A stretch of 64,000 nt of DNA from the NCBI GenBank assembly GCA_947650285.1, contig CANTFL010001451.1, positions 62,001 to 126,000 of the forward strand. Reading direction: 5' to 3'. The DNA is from Hyaloperonospora brassicae. Lineage: Eukaryota; Oomycota; Peronosporomycetes; Peronosporales; Peronosporaceae. Every line of letters starts with the position of its first letter. Position 1 is the stretch's first letter. The translations under genes were made by a program, and so were the position numbers. The notes beneath the pieces are model-generated. The model had not been told where the DNA came from. It was given only the letters and a program-made list of their open reading frames with translations, and did not search any database. Shown one piece after another: positions 10,701 through 22,700 of this stretch.

Positions 10701-13700
10701 AGATGCCCGCCTTCTTCTCCACTGACGCGCTCGTGCCGATGGCGTCACCGCTTACAGCATCGTCCACAGTAGCACTGGCTGAACCACATACGGGTCCAGA
10801 TGCAGACGTACTGAACTCCGTCTCTGCTGCGTCGAGCACCGACAGAAGCAGTTGGTAGCACTCGCCACTCACCACACCCTGGATGCGAGTACGTAGCTCC
10901 TGGTTGTACGAGCGCATGTACGTTGTGCGAATGTGCACAAGGTGGCGGTAGTACCGCACCACACACGCGCTCAGGCCATATACGTTCTTGCTACCCCCCT
11001 TCAGCGTCGTCTCAAACAGCTCTACAAGCAGGCTCACTGGTTCCAGCACCGATCGCACCAGGAACAGCAGCGCACGCTTCGCGTCGCCGGAGAATTCCGC
11101 CTCGATCACACCCACAAGACTTGTCTTGTACTTCGCCTCGTACGCACTACTGATGCCACGCACGTGCTCCGCGGGGCTCAGCACCAGAGTGTCGATGAAC
11201 GTCTTCTTATCCGCGCCATGTTTTCCTTCGCCGGCCTTGTACAGCGCGTCAGCATCTGCACGAGCTTTTGCATTCGTGTGCACAGACGCATCGAAGTTGG
11301 CCACCTCGCCGCGCACAGCGGTAAGGATCACCTTCTTCAGATCACCACTCAGTTCACCACTCAACACCGTTACCAGGTCGTCGCCGTACTTCTCCCGGAA
11401 CGCAATCTTCAATAGCGCAATCTCAGCATTCGAGCGGGCCATCACGACCGGGTAGATCCATTCTTCTTTCGTACCGAGGCCCACCGTCGCCTTACGCAAG
11501 ATCTCGGCTTCCACGTGCTCCAAGGGACTCGCAAGCATCTTCAGCAAGACGCCATAGTCGCTCGTGCTCTTCACCCACACCGTCAAGCTCTGCTTGTACA
11601 GAATGCGGTAGCGCCACCAGATCAGGTAGCGATGCTCCACGGTCTTTGACAGCAGCAGAGATGCCAGGGCAGTCTCAGCCGAAGTCGTACTAGAGCACTC
11701 GCGGTGGATCTCTTGCACAGCCGCATCGATCTCGGCAGGGAACGTCATTGACTCAATGCTGCTGCTCTCATGTGCATAGCGCACGTACAGACTGCTCATC
11801 GCTGTCGTGCCCGCAACTGCTAGTTCAGTAGTGCTCTTCTCGCCGCTCACGGTAGACGTCGCCGTCTTTGAGCCGGCAACCGCACTCTCCTTCGAGCTCG
11901 TGCTCACAGTAGCACTTGACGAGATGCCCGCCTTCTTCTCCACTGACGCGCTCGTGCCGATGGCGTCACCGCTTACAGCATCGTCCACAGTAGCACTGGC
12001 TGAACCACATACGGGTCCAGATGCAGACGTACTGAACTCCGTCTCTGCTGCGTCGAGCACCGACAGAAGCAGTTGGTAGCACTCGCCACTCACCACACCC
12101 TGGATGCGAGTACGTAGCTCCTGGTTGTACGAGCGCATGTACGTTGTGCGAATGTGCACAAGGTGGCGGTAGTACCGCACCACACACGCGCTCAGGCCAT
12201 ATACGTTCTTGCTACCCCCCTTCAGCGTCGTCTCAAACAGCTCTACAAGCAGGCTCACTGGTTCCAGCACCGATCGCACCAGGAACAGCAGCGCACGCTT
12301 CGCGTCGCCGGAGAATTCCGCCTCGATCACACCCACAAGACTTGTCTTGTACTTCGCCTCGTACGCACTACTGATGCCACGCACGTGCTCCGCGGGGCTC
12401 AGCACCAGAGTGTCGATGAACGTCTTCTTATCCGCGCCATGTTTTCCTTCGCCGGCCTTGTACAGCGCGTCAGCATCTGCACTAGCTTTTGCATTCGTGT
12501 GCACAGACGCATCGAAGTTGGCCACCTCGCCGCGCACAGCGGTAAGGATCACCTTCTTCAGATCACCACTCAGTTCACCACTCAACACCGTTACCAGGTC
12601 GTCGCCGTACTTCTCCCGGAACGCAATCTTCAATAGCGCAATCTCAGCATTCGAGCGGGCCATCACGACCGGGTAGATCCATTCTTCTTTCGTACCGAGG
12701 CCCACCGTCGCCTTACGCAAGATCTCGGCTTCCACGTGCTCCAAGGGACTCGCAAGCATCTTCAGCAAGACGCCATAGTCGCTCGTGCTCTTCACCCACA
12801 CCGTCAAGCTCTGCTTGTACAGAATGCGGTAGCGCCACCAGATCAGGTAGCGATGCTCCACGGTCTTTGACAGCAGCAGAGATGCCAGGGCAGTCTCAGC
12901 CGAAGTCGTACTAGAGCACTCGCGGTGGATCTCTTGCACAGCCGCATCGATCTCGGCAGGGAACGTCATTGACTCAATGCTGCTGCTCTCATGTGCATAG
13001 CGCACGTACAGACTGCTCATCGCTGTCGTGCCCGCAACTGCTAGTTCAGTAGTGCTCTTCTCGCCGCTCACGGTAGACGTCGCCGTCTTTGAGCCGGCAA
13101 CCGCACTCTCCTTCGAGCTCGTGCTCACAGTAGCACTTGACGAGATGCCCGCCTTCTTCTCCACTGACGCGCTCGTGCCGATGGCGTCACCGCTTACAGC
13201 ATCGTCCACAGTAGCACTGGCTGAACCACATACGGGTCCAGATGCAGACGTACTGAACTCCGTCTCTGCTGCGTCGAGCACCGACAGAAGCAGTTGGTAG
13301 CACTCGCCACTCACCACACCCTGGATGCGAGTACGTAGCTCCTGGTTGTACGAGCGCATGTACGTTGTGCGAATGTGCACAAGGTGGCGGTAGTACCGCA
13401 CCACACACGCGCTCAGGCCATATACGTTCTTGCTACCCCCCTTCAGCGTCGTCTCAAACAGCTCTACAAGCAGGCTCACTGGTTCCAGCACCGATCGCAC
13501 CAGGAACAGCAGCGCACGCTTCGCGTCGCCGGAGAATTCCGCCTCGATCACACCCACAAGACTTGTCTTGTACTTCGCCTCGTACGCACTACTGATGCCA
13601 CGCACGTGCTCCGCGGGGCTCAGCACCAGAGTGTCGATGAACGTCTTCTTATCCGCGCCATGTTTTCCTTCGCCGGCCTTGTACAGCGCGTCAGCATCTG

Positions 13701-16700
13701 CACGAGCTTTTGCATTCGTGTGCACAGACGCATCGAAGTTGGCCACCTCGCCGCGCACAGCGGTAAGGATCACCTTCTTCAGATCACCACTCAGTTCACC
13801 ACTCAACACCGTTACCAGGTCGTCGCCGTACTTCTCCCGGAACGCAATCTTCAATAGCGCAATCTCAGCATTCGAGCGGGCCATCACGACCGGGTAGATC
13901 CATTCTTCTTTCGTACCGAGGCCCACCGTCGCCTTACGCAAGATCTCGGCTTCCACGTGCTCCAAGGGACTCGCAAGCATCTTCAGCAAGACGCCATAGT
14001 CGCTCGTGCTCTTCACCCACACCGTCAAGCTCTGCTTGTACAGAATGCGGTAGCGCCACCAGATCAGGTAGCGATGCTCCACGGTCTTTGACAGCAGCAG
14101 AGATGCCAGGGCAGTCTCAGCCGAAGTCGTACTAGAGCACTCGCGGTGGATCTCTTGCACAGCCGCATCGATCTCGGCAGGGAACGTCATTGACTCAATG
14201 CTGCTGCTCTCATGTGCATAGCGCACGTACAGACTGCTCATCGCTGTCGTGCCCGCAACTGCTAGTTCAGTAGTGCTCTTCTCGCCGCTCACGGTAGACG
14301 TCGCCGTCTTTGAGCCGGCAACCGCACTCTCCTTCGAGCTCGTGCTCACAGTAGCACTTGACGAGATGCCCGCCTTCTTCTCCACTGACGCGCTCGTGCC
14401 GATGGCGTCACCGCTTACAGCATCGTCCACAGTAGCACTGGCTGAACCACATACGGGTCCAGATGCAGACGTACTGAACTCCGTCTCTGCTGCGTCGAGC
14501 ACCGACAGAAGCAGTTGGTAGCACTCGCCACTCACCACACCCTGGATGCGAGTACGTAGCTCCTGGTTGTACGAGCGCATGTACGTTGTGCGAATGTGCA
14601 CAAGGTGGCGGTAGTACCGCACCACACACGCGCTCAGGCCATATACGTTCTTGCTACCCCCTTCAGCGTCGTCTCAAACAGCTCTACAAGCAGGCTCACT
14701 GGTTCCAGCACCGATCGCACCAGGAACAGCAGCGCACGCTTCGCGTCGCCGGAGAATTCCGCCTCGATCACACCCACAAGACTTGTCTTGTACTTCGCCT
14801 CGTACGCACTACTGATGCCACGCACGTGCTCCGCGGGGCTCAGCACCAGAGTGTCGATGAACGTCTTCTTATCCGCGCCATGTTTTCCTTCACCGGCCTT
14901 GTACAGCGCGTCAGCATCTGCACGAGCTTTTGCATTCGTGTGCACAGACGCATCGAAGTTGGCCACCTCGCCGCGCACAGCGGTAAGGATCACCTTCTTC
15001 AGATCACCACTCAGTTCACCACTCAACACCGTTACCAGGTCGTCGCCGTACTTCTCCCGGAACGCAATCTTCAATAGCGCAATCTCAGCATTCGAGCGGG
15101 CCATCACGACCGGGTAGATCCATTCTTCTTTCGTACCGAGGCCCACCGTCGCCTTACGCAAGATCTCGGCTTCCACGTGCTCCAAGGGACTCGCAAGCAT
15201 CTTCAGCAAGACGCCATAGTCGCTCGTGCTCTTCACCCACACCGTCAAGCTCTGCTTGTACAGAATGCGGTAGCGCCACCAGATCAGGTAGCGATGCTCC
15301 ACGGTCTTTGACAGCAGCAGAGATGCCAGGGCAGTCTCAGCCGAAGTCGTACTAGAGCACTCGCGGTGGATCTCTTGCACAGCCGCATCGATCTCGGCAG
15401 GGAACGTCATTGACTCAATGCTGCTGCTCTCATGTGCATAGCGCACGTACAGACTGCTCATCGCTGTCGTGCCCGCAACTGCTAGTTCAGTAGTGCTCTT
15501 CTCGCCGCTCACGGTAGACGTCGCCGTCTTTGAGCCGGCAACCGCACTCTCCTTCGAGCTCGTGCTCACAGTAGCACTTGACGAGATGCCCGCCTTCTTC
15601 TCCACTGACGCGCTCGTGCCGATGGCGTCACCGCTTACAGCATCGTCCACAGTAGCACTGGCTGAACCACATACGGGTCCAGATGCAGACGTACTGAACT
15701 CCGTCTCTGCTGCGTCGAGCACCGACAGAAGCAGTTGGTAGCACTCGCCACTCACCACACCCTGGATGCGAGTACGTAGCTCCTGGTTGTACGAGCGCAT
15801 GTACGTTGTGCGAATGTGCACAAGGTGGCGGTAGTACCGCACCACACACGCGCTCAGGCCATATACGTTCTTGCTACCCCCCTTCAGCGTCGTCTCAAAC
15901 AGCTCTACAAGCAGGCTCACTGGTTCCAGCACCGATCGCACCAGGAACAGCAGCGCACGCTTCGCGTCGCCGGAGAATTCCGCCTCGATCACACCCACAA
16001 GACTTGTCTTGTACTTCGCCTCGTACGCACTACTGATGCCACGCACGTGCTCCGCGGGGCTCAGCACCAGAGTGTCGATGAACGTCTTCTTATCCGCGCC
16101 ATGTTTTCCTTCGCCGGCCTTGTACAGCGCGTCAGCATCTGCACGAGCTTTTGCATTCGTGTGCACAGACGCATCGAAGTTGGCCACCTCGCCGCGCACA
16201 GCGGTAAGGATCACCTTCTTCAGATCACCACTCAGTTCACCACTCAACACCGTTACCAGGTCGTCGCCGTACTTCTCCCGGAACGCAATCTTCAATAGCG
16301 CAATCTCAGCATTCGAGCGGGCCATCACGACCGGGTAGATCCATTCTTCTTTCGTACCGAGGCCCACCGTCGCCTTACGCAAGATCTCGGCTTCCACGTG
16401 CTCCAAGGGACTCGCAAGCATCTTCAGCAAGACGCCATAGTCGCTCGTGCTCTTCACCCACACCGTCAAGCTCTGCTTGTACAGAATGCGGTAGCGCCAC
16501 CAGATCAGGTAGCGATGCTCCACGGTCTTTGACAGCAGCAGAGATGCCAGGGCAGTCTCAGCCGAAGTCGTACTAGAGCACTCGCGGTGGATCTCTTGCA
16601 CAGCCGCATCGATCTCGGCAGGGAACGTCATTGACTCAATGCTGCTGCTCTCATGTGCATAGCGCACGTACAGACTGCTCATCGCTGTCGTGCCCGCAAC

Positions 16701-16757
16701 TGCTAGTTCAGTAGTGCTCTTCTCGCCGCTCACGGTAGACGTCGCCGTCTTTAAGCC
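4711..16757 (-). repeat. Ten tandem annexin units, 1221 bp (407 residues) each
   Basis: Each unit has a Ser/Thr/Ala-rich linker and an annexin core of four repeats of about 70 residues, so about 40 annexin repeats in all. Visible annexin signatures are VGLGTKEEWIYPVVMARSN, FREKYGDDLVTVLSGELSGD, YKTSLVGVIEAEFSGDAKRA and LKGGSKNVYGLSACVVRYYR. Unit starts fall near 16757, 15536, 14316, 13095, 11874, 10653, 9432, 8211, 6990 and 5769, spaced 1221 bp with a single 1220. Units are nearly identical. The last (C-terminal) one differs in its second half, keeps GFGTDE, and ends VAIVNKEE before the stop. Annexins bind acidic phospholipid with calcium. Internal units have lost part of the calcium-loop consensus. 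Confidence 0.92.
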
Positions 16758-19700
16758 ACTAGGTGAGATGGCGTCTTCACGCGAGAATGAACTTCGAGCT
16801 TTCGGTATCTCATCGTTTTCGTCATTCCATTTGGATCGTTTGACATCCTGTGTCAAATCGGTCTCAGTCAAGAGCACTGCGTCGTCGGGAAAACTTACGA
16901 TAGAGGATAAAGGTTGGGTTTGCTGATTCGTCCGGCGTTCATTGGCTCGATCGATAACGGTGACACGATACTGAGCATCCTTGCTTGCGCTGAGGTCCAA
17001 TAAAATCTCGGTCAGATCCGTTTTACTTTGATGCGCATGCCCGAACTTCTCGATGAATGAATCGAATGACTTCGTTGAGCCGTAAAACACAGCCTCGCCC
17101 CTCTCCGACAGCAGTAAATGCTCATAGCCACGAACCAATTCAGGGGATTCCCTCAGTATTGAAGTCAGGACCTGAGCATCCACCGCCTCAGAAACCTTCT
17201 CGTTTCCCTCACGAGTAACTTCATCGATCACCAGTATGCGCTTATGCTGTCCTATCTGAACGCCGAATTCGTGCGCTGCAAGCTCCGGAAAATGCGCCGA
17301 AAGAGCATGAGCAACATTCCGCGCTGCTGCCTTTTCGTCCATCAAATCACCGTTATAGATGTTTTCACTGGAGGTAGAAAACTTAGTCGAAAAGAAGTCT
17401 CTCGAAAACCTTTGCGCTTCTTCAGGGCCCAGCCTCGCAACGTTCATACTTCTCTCGTCACAGTAGGCCACAAAGTCCGACAGCCATGGCCATTCGGACG
17501 AGCTTTCCTTTAACTTGCGCAACAACTTACTCGATTTCCTTCCAATAAGCCCAATCACGACAAGGGTGTTCGGATACTCCAACGATGCAGCGCCAGTCGA
17601 AGTCTTGTGCTCAGTTAGTGCTCCAACAGTCTCGCTTGTTCCTCTACCCTCCAATTCCGTCGGCTCATTCGTCCCGCAATTTTCGTTTAAGTTACCAGGG
17701 TCAGCGATCGTTTCGTAAGTGTCACGAAGACCAACACCGGAGGCTGGAACCACCACGCTACAAGCCAAATCGACCACACTTCTCGACGGTACGACGAAAT
17801 CTCGATCGCTCCTGTACGTCATCGTTGTATCATGCCGTAAATCATCCTCGACTTCATCGTGCGTCTCCATCTCCACCGTAGTGCTCTTCTCGCCAGTAGT
17901 CGTCTCCGTCTCCGTCGTCGTTTCCACTTCAACCGTCTTCACTAGCTCACCGCTGGCAGACGTCGAAGGGCGTGTTGTTGCCTTCACCGTCTTCGTCACG
18001 ATGCTGCCGTCGGCCCCCTGAGACTGGAACACCTCCGTCTGCACCGACTCGCCTGGAGCTGCGCCAGCTTCCACGGTCGAGCGAAGAACACGAGCACCTG
18101 GCATGGACGGCACGGTGCGGCCAGATATCGTCGTCAGGCTGCCTTCCTCCACGTCCGTCTCCTCGCGCGTCTCCATCTCCACCGTAGTGCTCTTCTCGCC
18201 AGTAGTCGTCTCCGTCTCCGTCGTCGTTTCCACTTCAACCGTCTTCACTAGCTCACCGCTGGCAGACGTCGAAGGGCGTGTTGTTGCCTTCACCGTCTTC
18301 GTCACGATGCTGCCGTCGGCCTCCTGAGACTGGAACACCTCCGTCTGCACCGACTCGCCTGGAGCTGCGCCAGCTTCCACGGTCGAGCGAAGAACACGAG
18401 CACCTGGCATGGACGGCACGGTGCGGCCAGATATCGTCGTCAGGCTGCCTTCCTCCACGTCCGTCTCCTCGCGCGTCTCCATCTCCACCGTAGTGCTCTT
18501 CTCGCCAGTAGTCGTCTCCGTCTCCGTCGTCGTTTCCACTTCAACCGTCTTCACTAGCTCACCGCTGGCAGACGTCGAAGGGCGTGTTGTTGCCTTCACC
18601 GTCTTCGTCACGATGCTGCCGTCGGCCTCCTGAGACTGGAACACCTCCGTCTGCACCGACTCGCCTGGAGCTGCGCCAGCTTCCACGGTCGAGCGAAGAA
18701 CACGAGCACCTGGCATGGACGGCACGGTGCGGCCAGATATCGTCGTCAGGCTGCCTTCCTCCACGTCCGTCTCCTCGCGCGTCTCCATCTCCACCGTAGT
18801 GCTCTTCTCGCCAGTAGTCGTCTCCGTCTCCGTCGTCGTTTCCACTTCAACCGTCTTCACTAGCTCACCGCTGGCAGACGTCGAAGGGCGTGTTGTTGCC
18901 TTCACCGTCTTCGTCACGATGCTGCCGTCGGCCTCCTGAGACTGGAACACCTCCGTCTGCACCGACTCGCCTGGAGCTGCGCCAGCTTCCACGGTCGAGC
19001 GAAGAACACGAGCACCTGGCATGGACGGCACGGTGCGGCCAGATATCGTCGTCAGGCTGCCTTCCTCCACGTCCGTCTCCTCGCGCGTCTCCATCTCCAC
19101 CGTAGTGCTCTTCTCGCCAGTAGTCGTCTCCGTCTCCGTCGTCGTTTCCACTTCAACCGTCTTCACTAGCTCACCGCTGGCAGACGTCGAAGGGCGTGTT
19201 GTTGCCTTCACCGTCTTCGTCACGATGCTGCCGTCGGCCTCCTGAGACTGGAACACCTCCGTCTGCACCGACTCGCCTGGAGCTGCGCCAGCTTCCACGG
19301 TCGAGCGAAGAACACGAGCACCTGGCATGGACGGCACGGTGCGGCCAGATATCGTCGTCAGGCTGCCTTCCTCCACGTCCGTCTCCTCGCGCGTCTCCAT
19401 CTCCACCGTAGTGCTCTTCTCGCCAGTAGTCGTCTCCGTCTCCGTCGTCGTTTCCACTTCAACCGTCTTCACTAGCTCACCGCTGGCAGACGTCGAAGGG
19501 CGTGTTGTTGCCTTCACCGTCTTCGTCACGATGCTGCCGTCGGCCTCCTGAGACTGGAACACCTCCGTCTGCACCGACTCGCCTGGAGCTGCGCCAGCTT
19601 CCACGGTCGAGCGAAGAACACGAGCACCTGGCATGGACGGCACGGTGCGGCCAGATATCGTCGTCAGGCTGCCTTCCTCCACGTCCGTCTCCTCGCGCGT

Positions 19701-22700
19701 CTCCATCTCCACCGTAGTGCTCTTCTCGCCAGTAGTCGTCTCCGTCTCCGTCGTCGTTTCCACTTCAACCGTCTTCACTAGCTCACCGCTGGCAGACGTC
19801 GAAGGGCGTGTTGTTGCCTTCACCGTCTTCGTCACGATGCTGCCGTCGGCCTCCTGAGACTGGAACACCTCCGTCTGCACCGACTCGCCTGGAGCTGCGC
19901 CAGCTTCCACGGTCGAGCGAAGAACACGAGCACCTGGCATGGACGGCACGGTGCGGCCAGATATCGTCGTCAGGCTGCCTTCCTCCACGTCCGTCTCCTC
20001 GCGCGTCTCCATCTCCACCGTAGTGCTCTTCTCGCCAGTAGTCGTCTCCGTCTCCGTCGTCGTTTCCACTTCAACCGTCTTCACTAGCTCACCGCTGGCA
20101 GACGTCGAAGGGCGTGTTGTTGCCTTCACCGTCTTCGTCACGATGCTGCCGTCGGCCTCCTGAGACTGGAACACCTCCGTCTGCACCGACTCGCCTGGAG
20201 CTGCGCCAGCTTCCACGGTCGAGCGAAGAACACGAGCACCTGGCATGGACGGCACGGTGCGGCCAGATATCGTCGTCAGGCTGCCTTCCTCCACGTCCGT
20301 CTCCTCGCGCGTCTCCATCTCCACCGTAGTGCTCTTCTCGCCAGTAGTCGTCTCCGTCTCCGTCGTCGTTTCCACTTCAACCGTCTTCACTAGCTCACCG
20401 CTGGCAGACGTCGAAGGGCGTGTTGTTGCCTTCACCGTCTTCGTCACGATGCTGCCGTCGGCCTCCTGAGACTGGAACACCTCCGTCTGCACCGACTCGC
20501 CTGGAGCTGCGCCAGCTTCCACGGTCGAGCGAAGAACACGAGCACCTGGCATGGACGGCACGGTGCGGCCAGATATCGTCGTCAGGCTGCCTTCCTCCAC
20601 GTCCGTCTCCTCGCGCGTCTCCATCTCCACCGTAGTGCTCTTCTCGCCAGTAGTCGTCTCCGTCTCCGTCGTCGTTTCCACTTCAACCGTCTTCACTAGC
20701 TCACCGCTGGCAGACGTCGAAGGGCGTGTTGTTGCCTTCACCGTCTTCGTCACGATGCTGCCGTCGGCCTCCTGAGACTGGAACACCTCCGTCTGCACCG
20801 ACTCGCCTGGAGCTGCGCCAGCTTCCACGGTCGAGCGAAGAACACGAGCACCTGGCATGGACGGCACGGTGCGGCCAGATATCGTCGTCAGGCTGCCTTC
20901 CTCCACGTCCGTCTCCTCGCGCGTCTCCATCTCCACCGTAGTGCTCTTCTCGCCAGTAGTCGTCTCCGTCTCCGTCGTCGTTTCCACTTCAACCGTCTTC
21001 ACTAGCTCACCGCTGGCAGACGTCGAAGGGCGTGTTGTTGCCTTCACCGTCTTCGTCACGATGCTGCCGTCGGCCTCCTGAGACTGGAACACCTCCGTCT
21101 GCACCGACTCGCCTGGAGCTGCGCCAGCTTCCACGGTCGAGCGAAGAACACGAGCACCTGGCATGGACGGCACGGTGCGGCCAGATATCGTCGTCAGGCT
21201 GCCTTCCTCCACGTCCGTCTCCTCGCGCGTCTCCATCTCCACCGTAGTGCTCTTCTCGCCAGTAGTCGTCTCCGTCTCCGTCGTCGTTTCCACTTCAACC
21301 GTCTTCACTAGCTCACCGCTGGCAGACGTCGAAGGGCGTGTTGTTGCCTTCACCGTCTTCGTCACGATGCTGCCGTCGGCCTCCTGAGACTGGAACACCT
21401 CCGTCTGCACCGACTCGCCTGGAGCTGCGCCAGCTTCCACGGTCGAGCGAAGAACACGAGCACCTGGCATGGACGGCACGGTGCGGCCAGATATCGTCGT
21501 CAGGCTGCCTTCCTCCACGTCCGTCTCCTCGCGCGTCTCCATCTCCACCGTAGTGCTCTTCTCGCCAGTAGTCGTCTCCGTCTCCGTCGTCGTTTCCACT
21601 TCAACCGTCTTCACTAGCTCACCGCTGGCAGACGTCGAAGGGCGTGTTGTTGCCTTCACCGTCTTCGTCACGATGCTGCCGTCGGCCTCCTGAGACTGGA
21701 ACACCTCCGTCTGCACCGACTCGCCTGGAGCTGCGCCAGCTTCCACGGTCGAGCGAAGAACACGAGCACCTGGCATGGACGGCACGGTGCGGCCAGATAT
21801 CGTCGTCAGGCTGCCTTCCTCCACGTCCGTCTCCTCGCGCGTCTCCATCTCCACCGTAGTGCTCTTCTCGCCAGTAGTCGTCTCCGTCTCCGTCGTCGTT
21901 TCCACTTCAACCGTCTTCACTAGCTCACCGCTGGCAGACGTCGAAGGGCGTGTTGTTGCCTTCACCGTCTTCGTCACGATGCTGCCGTCGGCCTCCTGAG
22001 ACTGGAACACCTCCGTCTGCACCGACTCGCCTGGAGCTGCGCCAGCTTCCACGGTCGAGCGAAGAACACGAGCACCTGGCATGGACGGCACGGTGCGGCC
22101 AGATATCGTCGTCAGGCTGCCTTCCTCCACGTCCGTCTCCTCGCGCGTCTCCATCTCCACCGTAGTGCTCTTCTCGCCAGTAGTCGTCTCCGTCTCCGTC
22201 GTCGTTTCCACTTCAACCGTCTTCACTAGCTCACCGCTGGCAGACGTCGAAGGGCGTGTTGTTGCCTTCACCGTCTTCGTCACGATGCTGCCGTCGGCCT
22301 CCTGAGACTGGAACACCTCCGTCTGCACCGACTCGCCTGGAGCTGCGCCAGCTTCCACGGTCGAGCGAAGAACACGAGCACCTGGCATGGACGGCACGGT
22401 GCGGCCAGATATCGTCGTCAGGCTGCCTTCCTCCACGTCCGTCTCCTCGCGCGTCTCCATCTCCACCGTAGTGCTCTTCTCGCCAGTAGTCGTCTCCGTC
22501 TCCGTCGTCGTTTCCACTTCAACCGTCTTCACTAGCTCACCGCTGGCAGACGTCGAAGGGCGTGTTGTTGCCTTCACCGTCTTCGTCACGATGCTGCCGT
22601 CGGCCTCCTGAGACTGGAACACCTCCGTCTGCACCGACTCGCCTGGAGCTGCGCCAGCTTCCACGGTCGAGCGAAGAACACGAGCACCTGGCATGGACGG

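Noticed and set aside
5027..16926. Recurring plus-strand frames of 76-173 codons across the annexin array
   Set aside because: They recur once per 1221-bp unit only because the unit is duplicated, and they lie antisense to clear annexin coding sequence.
16830..17575. Functional ABC transporter gene
   Set aside because: No intact Walker A, no signature motif, no transmembrane segments, and the domain is in frame within the giant protein.
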